This document shows positions 1 through 10,900 of a stretch of DNA of 31,092 nucleotides, in pieces (position 1 is the first letter of the stretch; the number at the start of each line of letters is the position of its first letter). The notes beneath the pieces were generated by a model, which was given only the letters and a program-made list of their open reading frames with translations, did no database searches and had not been told where the DNA came from. The position numbers and the translations under genes were made by a program. Source of the stretch: Amoebophrya sp. AT5.2 (Eukaryota > Sar > Dinophyceae > Syndiniales > Amoebophryaceae); contig RXOD01004036.1 of assembly GCA_005223375.1 (NCBI GenBank), positions 1-31,092 of the forward strand, written 5' to 3'.

Positions 1-318
1 GCCCCATTGTGGGGGGGAAGGGGTGGCGTGGGGAGAGGAAACCGATTGGGAGACAGAGGGATGCAGCGGTAGCGGAAAGCTGCTGACTACATTGGCGATA
101 GGGCCTGAAAGCAGGGCAAAGACGGCGCCTAGGGTGGCGATTGGCTACTAACTTATGTCGGCTATAGGGTGCAAGAGTGCCCCTGCCAAACCCGCCGACT
201 GCAAAGCGACGGCTTTTCTCCAACTGCTGCCCTCTTTTTAGGACCACCAAATAAGGGGACCCCGAAGAGCCCCACGAAAAAATCGCCTACCACTTAGCCA
301 CTTACCATCTGGTCTCGC
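1..318 (-). mobile_element. Truncated intron of the CSB gene, introner-like
   Basis: Non-coding sequence continuing the CSB reading direction to the window edge. Its 5' end on the minus strand runs TATGGCGAGACCAGATGGTAA, nearly the same as one terminal inverted repeat of the intron at 23010-23395. It also shares with that intron TAGGGCCTGAAA followed by GCAGGG (plus strand 99-116) and a CTAGGGTGGCGATTG segment (132-146 region). The opposite inverted repeat, if present, is beyond the left edge. There is no GT donor that keeps the conserved SNF2 sequence; GC after RVVM at 318 is the most natural reading. A strong-looking GTAAGT at 307-302 lies inside the repeat and would add ARPDG-like residues not expected in the family. 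Confidence 0.5.
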
Positions 319-3300
319 CATAACCACCCGGTTCGCGCCCGTGATGTTCAGCCCGATCCCGCCCACCTTCGTGCTCATGATCATGATGAAGATGTCCGGG
401 GTAAGGTTGAACTTCGAGACCAGGTGCTGCCGCTGCGTCACCGGCGTTTTCCCGTCCATGCGCAGGTACTGGCACCCGAGCCCCGCGCACCCGTTTTCGT
501 TCTCCGCGCCGTCGGTACTGCCCCCGATCCAGGCCTCCAGAATCTCCAACATCTGCACGGTCTGCGTGAACAGCAGCACCTTGTGCCCGTCCTTCTTCCA
601 CCGCTTCAGGATCTCCCCCAGCACCAGCATCTTCCCGCTGCGCGCGACGTTCCCGTAGTCCGCCGGTTTCAGGTCTGGGTAGTCCTTCAACAGCAGGTCC
701 GGGTGGTTGCACAGCTTCCGCAGCACGCTCATGATGAAAAACATCTGCGGCACGCCCTTCTTCGACGTCTCGTTCCCCTTCAGCTTCGCCTGCCGCACCT
801 TGTCCGTGGCCAAAAAATCCAGGTACACCTGGTACTGCTGCGGCGTCAGGTTCACGAACAAAATCTGCTCCTGCTTCGGCGGCAGCCGGACTATGTCCTG
901 CACGTCTGCCTTCGTCCGCCGCAGCAAAAACGGCATGGTCTCCTCCCGCAAAACCTGCGCGGCCTGAAAGGCGCCCTCGACCATGCGGGGCGTCGCCGTC
1001 ATCTGCCCCCCCTGCTCGATCACGTCGGAAAACTGCTGCTGGAACACAGGGAAGGTGCCCAGAAGCCCCGGCTGGATAAAGTCGAAGATGCTCCACAGCT
1101 CCGACAGCCGGTTCTGGATCGGCGTCCCGGACAGCACAATCCGGTGCGGCGTGTCGATCTTCTTCACCGCGAGCGTGACCGCCGCGTCCGGATTGCGGAT
1201 CTTGTGCCCCTCGTCGATGATCAGGTAGCTCCAGGGGTACTCGAGGATCTCCTCCTCGCAGTAGATCCGGAACGTCTCGTAGGACGTGATGCAGATGCCG
1301 TGATTCTTGCACGCAGTCCGCATCATCTCCCGCTTCAGCTCCAGGTCCACCGCGTGCAGGATCGACACGCGGAACAGCGGGTACCAGGATTTGATTTCGT
1401 CGCGCCACTGCTCGACCAGCGTTGTGGGGCAGAGGATCAGGATCCCGCCGGTTCTCGGGGGCCCCACGCCGAACTTCCTGGTCGTGGTTTCTTGGAGAAT
1501 GTTCGACGCGTGCATCGCGGCCAAAAAGGCCACGATCTGGATCGTCTTCCCCAGGCCCATCTCGTCCGCGAGGATCCCGCCGACCTGCTGCTCGTGCAGG
1601 GAATAAAGCCACTTCACGCAGTTCTTCTGGTAGCCGTACAGATTGTCCCAGATGTAGTTCGGGACGCGCAACTTCCCCTTCACGACCGACGTCGTCCTGT
1701 TCTCCAGATCGGCGTTCGTGTCCGCCTCCAACTCCAAATTCCCCTGCTCTTCCAGATTTTTCTCGTAGAAGTCGTCGTCCACGTCATCGAAAGCGCGGTG
1801 GCGCGCGCGCTCCGCGTCCCGGAGAAGCTCCTTCTCGCCCTCGGTGCGGAGGTGCGCGGGCTTCTTCAGGACCTCCTTCGGCACGTGGACCTTCTTCGGG
1901 TCGTTGTCCTTCAGGTGCTTCCTCTGGACGCCGAGGTTCTGCTTAGCCGGGTTGGTGTGTTTGTGCGGCGTCTTCCCGTGGGACTGCGGCGTGTAGAACT
2001 TCTCGACGTCCTCGGTATTATGTTCCGTGGCCTTGTTATTGTTTTTACCCTTGCCTTCAAGGACGTTGGAAGTGGAACCCGACGCACGACCACCCTTATC
2101 TTTATTCCAAGACGTTGACCACGTGCTGCTTTTCGTCCCTCCACCTTTTGCTCCTTTTTGAAGGAAGTGCTTTCCTTTTCCGCCCCCACTCGCGGCCCAC
2201 TTTCCGCCGCTATTCGCTCTTTCCGCCCGCGCCTTTGCCAGGCCGCCCCCGTCCACAAATTCGTCGCTCTGGCGCTTCGAGGCTCGTGTTTGCTTCGCGG
2301 TCGACAGCATCTCGCCGGTCTCGCCGTACAGAATCATGTTTTGCGTTTGCAAATCCAGATGCTCGAATTGCACCGCCTCCCGTGCGGTCTTGTTTTTTTC
2401 TCGATGTTGTTGCTTCCGGAGCCGGGCCTCGACCGCGCGCATGTCGAGACCTCCCGTGGACTTCGGCTTCAGGTGGTTTCCAGCGAGGGGAAACGCGTCG
2501 GCGCTAGGCTGAATATTCATGTGAACGTCCTCGATAATGTCGTCGTCTTCATGATCTCCTGCGGATTCTTCATCATCTTCCTCCTCTGGACTTTCGACGT
2601 CAACGTCCACGTCGTCGACATCGCGGCCTTCCTCGTCGAAAAGGCGTGATTCAGACTTGACCTCCTCACCGTTGGCGTTGTAGTCCTCCTCAGCAGCTTC
2701 GAAAAAAAAGTCGCTGTTTCTACGTGTCGGCTTTTTCATTTTGTGCTGGTACTGGCCGCGCGGGCTGTCTTGATCCTGCTCTACTTCGACCTTGATGCCA
2801 TTTTGTTCAGCAAGACCTCCCAGCATGTCGATTTCGTCTTTCACTTTTACTTCCTGCTTCACTTTATCTTTCTTCGAGGACGGCCTTTTGTTCATTTTCG
2901 CAGCTAACCTCGGCGATTCCACGCTGCCAGATTTGCTTCGTTCCATCCTCGATGAAAGAAGTCTAGGTGAGCTTGGCGGTAATTGCTTCTTCGCTGCGAA
3001 AGGCGCTGTCGGATACTGCACCTGATGCGCGGCAAACGGCGCTGTCGGATCCTGCACCTGGTGCGCGAACGGCGCCGTCGGATACTTGTACGAAGATTTG
3101 CTGTTTGTATTTGCCGCCGCGCTTCCACTTCGAGAACGGGTCTTGCCGGCACTATAATGACTGCTCTCGGCCGCCGCGCGAACCTGGTTGTTCGCTTTTT
3201 CGCGGCGCTTCAAAGACTCTGGCATCTGATCCCAAATATGCTGCGCGTTCCCCGACGTCAAGTCGATCACATCGGAGGCGCCGCTTGCAGAACGCTCCCT

Positions 3301-4587
3301 CTTTACTTGCACTTGTTCACGATTCTCCTGCGCAAGAACTTCGTCGTGCTGTTGTTCTTCGGCCTTCACGCGAGCGTTTGCGCGCGCCCGTCCACCTGCA
3401 TGTCCATCGCCATCGCCGCCCTCGGCAAAGTCTCGCTGGTAAGTGTAGTCGTAGTTGTCGCCGAACTCGCCGAAGGAATCTTTTGCGCCATCCTCGCGGT
3501 TCCATCCCAGTTGCTGCCGCGAAGTGATCACTTGTCGAGGCACCACTTCTCGCCTCACACCGATTTGCTCCGCAGATGAGATGCCGTGACCGTTGGCCAC
3601 GGGGGCCTCCTCTGGCGCGTCTGCCTGATCATCGTCGTCCATTTCGCCAAACAGGTCCCGCTCCGAGTAATGCTTCTTTTCGATCCTCCGCCGTTTCTTC
3701 GGTGGCGGCGCTGCAGGTGCGGGCGCGTGAAAGTCGTCGTGGTCTCCCGCGGGTCCTCTTGCTCCCCTCGACGACGAGCTGAACATGTTATCGTAGCCTT
3801 GGCCTTGCTGCTGCCTCTGCCTGGCCAGGATAGCGCTTCCATCCTCGTCCGCGCCGTCACCGAACGCCTTCATCCCAAACCCCATGTTGTTACTCGGCTG
3901 GTGGTTCTTGGAGTTCCGATTGCCTAGCTCATGCTGTTGACGGTGTCCTGGACCGTCGCTCACACTACCACTATCAACAGGGCTGCTTGCGGCAGAAGAG
4001 GACGGCACGCGGCCTGCCGCTAGGTTTTCGTCGCCCAGAAATTCGCCCGAATTCATGTAATCCATGTCGTTCCCGCGGTCGATCACAGCCTGGAGCCGGT
4101 CCCGCTCCGCGATTAACGAGGCCTGTTTTTATCATGTGGTGCGGGTGCGAATATGCGATGTGAACATCTCTTCAGTTGTACAAGCGCTACCTACGTAGAG
4201 GAAACAGCATTTCAATCAACCGCAGCTCCTGCAACAGGCCCAAGCGTCACAACCACATCCACGTCGACGATGAGTATGAGTTGTACTCTAAGCTCGATCG
4301 GTCCGAATCAACCGAGAAAAAGTGTGCACCTGCTTCTCTTCTTCCTTCACCAGCTTCCTTGAGTTGAGAAAAGCGTCGCTTTCCGTTCCTTTCTCCACGA
4401 GTTTCTTCAAGCGCGCGATTTCCAACTGCGACCGCCGTACCTGCCGCTGCACGTCCGGCAACTGGCCCTGGGCATCCATCACTTCCCTGATCTTGCCCTC
4501 CACAGAACTCTGCTGGACCATTTTCACTCCTAACGACGCAAGCAGGTCGCCATCCTGATCCTCGTGGTGGTCCGGATCCTCGGCCAT
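319..4587 (-). CDS. ERCC6: CSB/Rad26-type SNF2 ATPase (transcription-coupled repair), 3' end outside window
   Basis: DNA-dependent ATPase of the CSB/ERCC6/Rad26 family, which binds stalled RNA polymerase II in the nucleus and starts transcription-coupled repair. Exon 1 is 4587-4330 and exon 2 is 4122-319; the 207-base GT-AG intron between them keeps frame. The 86 residues of exon 1 form a coiled coil opening with a LASLGVKMVQQSSVEGKI segment, which resembles the N-terminal regulatory motif of yeast Rad26 (from memory). Residues about 100-850 are low complexity, acidic and lysine-rich. The SNF2 core follows: DEMGLGKT (Lys945), DEGH (Asp1056), SGTPIQN, and helicase C motif TKVGGIGLNITGANRVV. 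The family motif continues DPDWNP, but here the frame turns to nonsense, so an intron starts near 319; a GC donor after RVVM is my choice, uncertain by a few bases. About 1354 residues are visible; the last helicase motifs and C-terminal region lie outside. A GTG at 4086 is only internal to exon 2; ATG 4587 sits in AAAATGGCC. Confidence 0.92.
3002..3087 (-). repeat. In-frame tandem repeat in CSB N-terminal region
   Basis: Two and a half copies of a 33-36 base unit (3002-3037, 3038-3070, 3071-3087). It encodes repeated PTAPFA and HQVQ blocks in the disordered part of the CSB-like protein. The copies differ by a 3-base indel and a few substitutions, so the repeat is recent or still changing. 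Confidence 0.8.
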
Positions 4588-5723
4588 TTTCAATACTCAC
4601 ACTAGACGCTGTCGCTGACGCTGGATTTGAGGTGGGCAACCGGCGCGCCCCACCGGCCTCAAAGACCAAGACGGCGCGGCGCCTGCGACAAGAAAAATTC
4701 TATCTTCATTCTCGATAGCTATCTACATGTGGTTGCGGAGGTCTCTGGGTCTGGATCTTGATTTGATAGATTAATGAACACTCATCCTCATGGCTAGTGC
4801 CAGTTGTATGGAAAACTATCAGTGAGTCACGAATAGATAGAGCGCCACCGGCAAAAAATCTGGGAATTTGAGCCGAATCCATATGAGTTGGCTTAGGTAC
4901 ATATTACGAAGCGTATCTCTGGTCAATGGGATCCTGTGTCAGGGTGGATTTGAGTAATTTTCGTGTCAGCCTTTAGTTGCAGCAACGGCAACGAACGAAT
5001 CAATGCCAGAGAAACCACGCACGAGGCGGGCAGTCATCATCGACATGAGACTGTAGATACGTTCTTCACGATCGTGCTGAAGATCAGTTTCTTGGCTCCA
5101 CGCCACCCCTCCCCGTGAGGCAGAAGAAATTGTGCGTACTCTATTTTCCATCAATTCAATTCACGTTGGTTGAGGTTGGATCAACAAGCGATATCAACAA
5201 GCGATCATGCCACAAAAGAAATGGAAAACCGACGTTGGAGATGGGGCAGCCCTCAGCCTCGTCTCAAGTGCGACAGTCTTCCTACTTGCACCAGGAACAC
5301 TCGTCCGGAAGGCGGCTTGTTGCCGCCGCTGGATTAATTTACCTTCGTTCGTGCGGGCTGTCTTGTTTTTTCAGTATTTTTTCCGATTCATTTTACAGGC
5401 GGCACAGCTCAACACCAAAATCTTCTGCATCTTCTGCGGCTGTATCGCTATCGGATCACAATCACAAAGACAAATCAACACTAGTATCGCTTCTTAGCTC
5501 TGGTTACGAGGCGGAGGCAACAAGGTCTGAAACAAGTACTGTGAGGACAGTGACACCTATCGCCACCGGGATTCATTTGTAAAAAGGGCTGATCCAAATT
5601 GAGGATTTGAAACTCCAACGATTTTTCATATTTGTCACTGCAAACTACAAACCAGTCTAAAGTAAATTATTTCAACACGCAAACACTATTTCATCCTTCA
5701 CTGCCGCGTCCCCGACTCCCACC
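4588..5723. other. Spacer between CSB gene and the unknown gene at 5724
   Basis: About 1.1 kb at lower GC with frequent stops in all frames. The longest ORF is on plus (5115-5582), with unremarkable composition and no family I recognise. I see no gene, RNA or repeat here. It contains the 5' flank of the CSB gene and the 3' flank of the next gene. Confidence 0.5.
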
Positions 5724-6704
5724 TCACCCCAGCGGCGCCGCTAGCGTCGGTCCCCGCGCCGACCGCAGCATCGGCAGGTACAGGTGGCTCGTCACCAGGC
5801 AGTTGTCCCGTCCCGGGTGTTGTCGTGTTCTGTGCATCCAGATTTCCCGTCCTTTGTGTGGCTCCTGCATCCTGTACCCGCTGAACGGGTTCTGCTTGCA
5901 GCCCGTTCCGTAGTAGGCGTTGTGCGTCCCGTACCGGTCGTTCAGAAACTCCGGATTCCCGCGATATTGCCGGATCCAGTTTGAACTCAGCGACAGGTCG
6001 GAGCGCGCCCTTGAGAGTTGCGACGTCGCGGACCGACTCGTGCCGGCGGAGGCGGTGGAATGTGATCGCGCGGACTGGGAAGGCGTTTTCAGCGCCTCTT
6101 CCCCGTCCCTACCCAAATGCGGCTTGAGCTGACAGGGGATGTCGCGGAGGATCTGCTTCGCGGGGACCTTCTCGCCGGTCAGAAGCGCGTCGGAGTAAAG
6201 CGCGCGGATGCGCTGCCGATCGCCTCGGGTGAAGTAGTACCTTTTTGTCGGAGGTGGAAAGATGAAGAGAGACAATCAACTGTGCACCTTAGCTGTCATA
6301 TCGTTTATGATTATGTGCTGCTGCATGTATGGAAATTATTTATCATCGGGAATCAAAATCAATGTCAATCACTATCGCAGTTTTGTGAAGTGATTCGCGT
6401 AACAAGCAAGAGCAAGACGAAAAGCTAGCAAAAGCAAGCTGCACGTGCACACAAGTCCAAAAAATTATTTTTTTATAAGAAATTAGTACCCAGCTTCGTG
6501 GTAGGCGGCTTCGGCTCGTGTGAGCCCGGCGGACTTTTGCTCTGCGGCGGTGTTTTTCAGGCCGGGATTGTACTCGTGCAGCGCATGCACGGATTGGCTG
6601 CCCTTCCACTCGCGGTGGGGAACGCTCCGCGCCGACAGAGTTGTTGTGGCCGCGTATCGCGCGCGGGCGCTCTCCTGGTTGTCTTGACCGTAATGGTCAG
6701 CCAT
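5724..6704 (-). CDS. Hypothetical protein, two exons, 243 aa
   Basis: I do not recognise this family. Exon 1 is 6704-6490 (ATG in GCATGGCTG) and exon 2 is 6240-5724; joining at GG|GTACTAAT and AAAAAG|GTACTAC keeps frame and gives HEAGYYFTRGDRQR across the junction. The hexamer GGTACT lies at both ends of the 249-base intron. The protein is soluble, basic, and has no signal peptide or membrane segment. A central Ser/Thr/Ala/Arg-rich stretch (about residues 125-160) separates two compact parts rich in Tyr, Trp, Arg and Gly; the second contains NPEFLNDRYGTHNAYYGTG and MHRTRQHPGRDNC. Such Tyr/Gly-rich short proteins are common among axonemal and cytoskeletal proteins of protists, but that is only a suggestion. 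Coding is supported by GC-rich codon use and by the clean splice, not by homology. Confidence 0.6.
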
Positions 6705-7462
6705 GCTTTTTTTTGCAGCCTTTGCCGCGTGTGCCTACAAAGAAAACTATGATTTTTCGTGGGGCCGCTCTGGCCTTGCTCGTTCGCCTTCGCCGAGGAC
6801 TCGAAGAAGCTTACTTCGGGTTACCGGCCTCCTATGATTCCGTTGTTTCTGAATCTAATCGGGACGAGTAATGCTGCAACTTCTACTACTTCGTTCAGGG
6901 AAGAGCACTTGATCTAGTACAATTAGGGCGGCTACGTAAACGCAGCATGGTTTTAAGTAGAACATCTTCGATTCGCTCCCGGTCCCACCCACGAAACTGC
7001 ATCGAATGACAACACGATCTTGATCAATGATGAGGATGAAGCCCCCCCTTCGCCTTCCATCTCAGGAGTCTGCATCACGAGCGAAAAAGATCGGCACCCC
7101 CGTAATCGCATGGCACTCTACTTCATCGAAACTGACAGTAGTTGTCGATTTTCGCTCGGCGAAAGGATACGGAATGCTGCCTCTTCTTGCGAGAGTGAGA
7201 GCAATGGTAGCTGGTGAGTGGAGTGCAACAGCAACACTGCGTGCAGCAAACAATGTTGCGCGTAAAAAGCACATGCATGTACGTTCTTCTTTGGCTTTGC
7301 TCCTTCTTCATCTTGCTTCGCGCTATGCTAAGGTACGCCCTTTACGTAGTGCCTTCGCACGGTGCAGCGACCCGCGAGTGGTGGAATGAAGGAGGGCAAC
7401 AATCTCAACCACCTGTTAGCTTGCAAGCATAGTTTCTGCAGCCCTCTGCGTCGTTTTTAATA
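6705..7462. other. Spacer, no gene seen
   Basis: Roughly 760 bases of mixed composition. Short ORFs on both strands (for example 7027-7389 on plus) overlap each other in several frames and have no recognisable domain. I see nothing else to annotate. Confidence 0.5.
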
Positions 7463-8576
7463 TCAGACACGCGCCATCTCCATCCCCGCACCTTGGCCGC
7501 CGCCTCCGGAGGTGCCGTGCGGGTCAAACGACACTACTTTGAACATGGTGAAGGATGCGAGTCCCAGATTCGCCAAGTACATCATGCTTTCGACGAAAAT
7601 GGCGAACCCCCAGTACCCCTTCCCCGAAGAATGCGTGTACAAATCCGTGTCGTATCGACCGAAACCTGTGGATGGCGATACGACTACGAGTACGAGTACC
7701 ACGACGCAGATTTCTAGTACGACTCGTTGTTCATCTTCTCTGCTGCATGGAAGTAGAAGAAGTATCCACTGCACAAGAGAGGACGCACATCATGATCATT
7801 TTCAATCGAAGTATCAGAGGGGGTACTTTCTTAATTAATACCATTTATTGCGCCCATGGGCACGAAGCAGCACAGCAGCGTGAGCAGCAGAGCGATGGCG
7901 TTTGCAACTTTGAACTGCGTGAGGAGGGACGAGGAGTTTATCGCCAGCCCTCGGTAGCCCTGGTAGAAGACGAAGAGTGCGGCTGGCGGAAACATGAAGC
8001 AGTTGAGGAGGGCGAAGAGAAAGAACTTCCCCGGGTATCCGGACGCCGACACGAGAATGATGAACGAGTTGAAAACGGCGAAAAACGCGGTGAAGGTCTG
8101 GATCTCAAAAAAGAGCTTCATACACCTGCGATGTTTGCGTTGGTTGGGGCTAATTGGAGTTCGCCTTCAGCACTCTACGCCGACGCCTATGAAGGCCTCC
8201 TGCCAACTGTGACTCGGGTCTCGACGTCTAGTCATCATGCTGGTGCGCTGCTGGATCAAACTGATGTACGAGGATTTGTTTCGGAAACATATCATAGATA
8301 CAACAAAAACCAAAACCACAGTCACCTCGTCGTCCTCCTGATTCCTTCTGGCAGCTCCTCTGCGTTGTAGTGGATTAGTCTCAGATATGGTGGGTAGTTG
8401 TAGTCTTGCCAGTTGATGGTCCCGGGACCGCCGCCTTCGCCCGAGCCTGCGGATTGGTTGCCGAATCCGTATGGCCTGCCGATCGGGTTCATGTTGCTGA
8501 TGCCCTGCTTAATGTCCGACTTCACCCGCCGCTCCATGTAATCCTCCACCCCCGACTCCATGAAAGAGGAACCCAT
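7463..8576 (-). CDS. SCAMP: SCAMP-like secretory carrier membrane protein, 245 aa
   Basis: Four-pass membrane protein of the secretory carrier (SCAMP) family, which cycles through Golgi, endosomes and plasma membrane. Exons are 8576-8326, 8125-7842 and 7665-7463, joined by GT-AG introns of 200 and 176 bases. Before TM1 the protein has DYNYPPYLRLIHYNAEELP, like the conserved NWPP...I.H..I region of SCAMPs. Hydrophobic segments follow: FEIQTFTAFFAVFNSFIILV, FFLFALLNCFMFPPAALFVF, VANAIALLLTLLCCFVP and FAIFVESMMYLANLGLASF. YQGYRGLAINSSSLLTQF after TM2 matches the WYRP.Y.A...DS loop. No NPF repeats are visible at the N-terminus, so classical endocytic-adaptor binding may be absent. An in-frame TTG upstream (8606) is not needed; ATG 8576 is the first Met. 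A small Gly-rich tail ends the protein. Confidence 0.82.
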
Positions 8577-9454
8577 CTTGTTCGATGCTGCGGATGCGGA
8601 TCCCAACCGCTCCCCTCGTTCGCACTTTTTCTGAAGCTTTTACTTAAGTCTCTAAAAGAGAGACAGAGAAAGAGTTTCCACCACCACCGCCTACGAGAAC
8701 CGAGGAAGACGAGGTGACAAGTTACATTTTTAAGTCTGCAGAAGACTAGCAGCTACGTTGGGCGGTACTAGTGGACGAAGGTTGTGGAGGACCGTCGATC
8801 TGGGCGTCCGTCGTCGTTAGCGTTACGGATGCTGCTAGCTGTTGTAGCTGCCCCTCATCTACTTACTTTTATTTCGGTTTGCTGCTGCTCTCCCAAGCCC
8901 CATTTGCGAACCATCTCGACAGACCAATCCAACTTTTGCACTCAACGTCGCGAACACCAGCGATACATTTACCCGCCTGTATTTGCACTTCCTTTGGTGC
9001 ACACAACTTTTTTCATCTCGTCTCGGCCGTCAGCGTGGTCACTCTTAGTCTTACTTCGCTTTTCAAAATTACAACCATGCATAACCATTTTGGGTGCTGA
9101 TGCTGAACCATTATGAATGCACCAAATTTTTCGAAATTCCCAGGGAGCGGCCGACAGCGACAACTACTCAAAGTCATAAAAGTTTAATCCGCTAGACTGA
9201 AGTAGAGCCCGCGCTGTCTACAAAAAAAAGTCAGCCACAGGAAAACTCTATTCCGATTGCCGAGGAGATAACGATGTCGAACATGCTACGAAGGTTGTAG
9301 AATGTCGAAGATGGAACAAGTAAGAATTATAAAGGTCGTACAAGAAGAACAAGAATTAAGGATGCATATGCATTTGCATGTTGATGCTACGGTATATTTA
9401 GACAGTGCTGGAAAACAATGAAGGAAGAGATCCTTTCATATTCATGATCTGTAG
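8577..9454. other. Spacer, no gene seen
   Basis: About 880 bases. Plus-strand ORFs at 8771-9116 overlap in two frames and look like chance. The stretch 9290-9420 is AT-rich. No RNA or repeat recognised. Confidence 0.5.
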
Positions 9455-10900
9455 TCACCACCAGTATTCATAATCGTTTTGCTGGCCCTGGTGGCGTCGC
9501 CATTGGTCTTCCCGGCGTTTTCCTTTGCTTTTGCTATAACCGCCGTCATTCGCGCCGCGCCATTCGCTTTTCCCTTTCCCTTTATCAGCGCTATTTCTCT
9601 CCCCTTTTCTACTTGGACCAGAATGTGGGCGCCCCGCGGGAGCCTCCGCTGCACTTTCCCGCCGGGGGTTCTTGCCATTGTCAGCTGTTTTTCCGTTCCT
9701 CTTTCCATCGGACGGGCCCACTTCGTGGTCCTTTGACCTTGTTTTCACGACATCAACCCACGAGGAAGACGCATTTGCGGTGGCCTTCTCCTTCCCTCCT
9801 GTGTGCGATTGCGGAGGCGAGCCTCCTTTCCCCCGTCCTCCAGACGAGGTGTGGTCGGATAGACTCCCTTTTCCTTTACCCTTGCCGTCGCGCTGGCCCT
9901 TATCGCTACCGCTACCCTTCTTAGATGCTTCACCAGTCTCACCAGCAGCCCCAGCAGGCGGAGTGCGTTTACTGTCAGCGGCGTTCTTTGGGGCGAGCGC
10001 TCCTTCCTCCTCTGGACTCCAGGAGGGTGGTGGGGGCGGTACTTCTGACTGCTTCGCGCTCCCCTTCCCTTCACCTTTTCCCTTATCTTTGCCTTGTTGA
10101 CGATTCCCTTTTATTTCCATTTCACTGCTTCTGCTGCCTTTATTAGAGGTTTCTCGGACCTTGTCCTTGCCCTTCCCTTTGTTGTCCTTGTCTTTGCCCG
10201 CTGCACCCGCGGTCGTTTCGCTGGGTGGTCCCCGGTCCGCGCCCTTACCTGCCCCGCCTTTGCGCTTTTTGTCATCCGCTTCCACACTTTTTTTGCCCTT
10301 TCCCTTCGCATCACTTGCAGCTCCCGCGGTACCTGCTTCTTCCTTCTTGTTCTTGCCGCCGTCCGTCTTGCTGTCATCTTCAATTGCTCGTCCACCTTTG
10401 CCTACTTTACCGCCACGCCCGCTTGCATCTACTTTTGCATCGGCGTCCTTCTTTGCGTCATCCGGCTCGGCCGCTTTTCCTTTGCCATTACCATTTTTGC
10501 CTTTGCCTTTTTCATTCGACTTGGACCATGCCACGGCGCGGCCCGTCGCATCAGCTTCAGCGGTAGCCGTCCTCTCCGAGTTCTGCTTACTCCGCTCTTT
10601 GCTTTTGCTGCCTTTCTGGTCCGAGTTTGCACCATTTCCGCTACGGCTACCGCTTCCCTTCGTGCTAGAAGCATCTTTCTCTTTCCCTGCCCCTGCTGCC
10701 CTTTCCTCGATTTTGGCCCGATTGTGCTGACGATCCGCTTCGGCCACCTCCATCGGTGCAGTTCTCTCCGCTGCACTCCCTTTCGCTTGCGCTTCAGCTT
10801 TCGACGGAGTCGAGGACCCCACCTTCTCCGGGCTGCCCGACCGCGCGGAAGTTCTCCCGAGTGAGCCCAAGAACGTCGTGCCAGAACTTTCGCCCACCCC
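9455..10900 (-). repeat. Low-complexity Lys/Gly/Ser/Ala coding tract in the protease tail
   Basis: The end of the protease frame is built from short irregular KGKGK, GKGKG, SGSG and AKGKG blocks with interspersed Asp/Glu. On the plus strand this appears as a pyrimidine-rich run of CTTTGCC/CTTCCC-type repeats. It is probably disordered and could bind nucleic acid. Confidence 0.75.

Noticed and set aside
302..1612. 436-codon ORF on minus in another frame
   Set aside because: It overlaps the SNF2 core out of frame; Arg/Asp/Ala-rich composition is typical of a shifted reading of GC-rich codons.
424..2118. 564-codon ORF on plus
   Set aside because: It lies opposite the CSB ATPase core and arises from its GC-rich codon use; no domain is visible in the plus translation.
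4860..4885. Minus-strand TTCGGCTCAA resembling the end of the dinoflagellate spliced leader, about 280 bases upstream of the CSB start
   Set aside because: Only about 9 of the last 11 positions match from memory and the rest of the leader is absent; chance explains it.
7555..8370. 271-codon ORF on plus
   Set aside because: It runs antisense through SCAMP exons 1-3 and both introns; the minus frame has the conserved membrane protein.
10094..10864. Hydrophobic-looking 256-codon ORF on plus
   Set aside because: It is the complement of the Lys/Gly tail of the protease; Phe/Leu/Ala richness comes from reversed Lys and Gly codons, not from a membrane protein.
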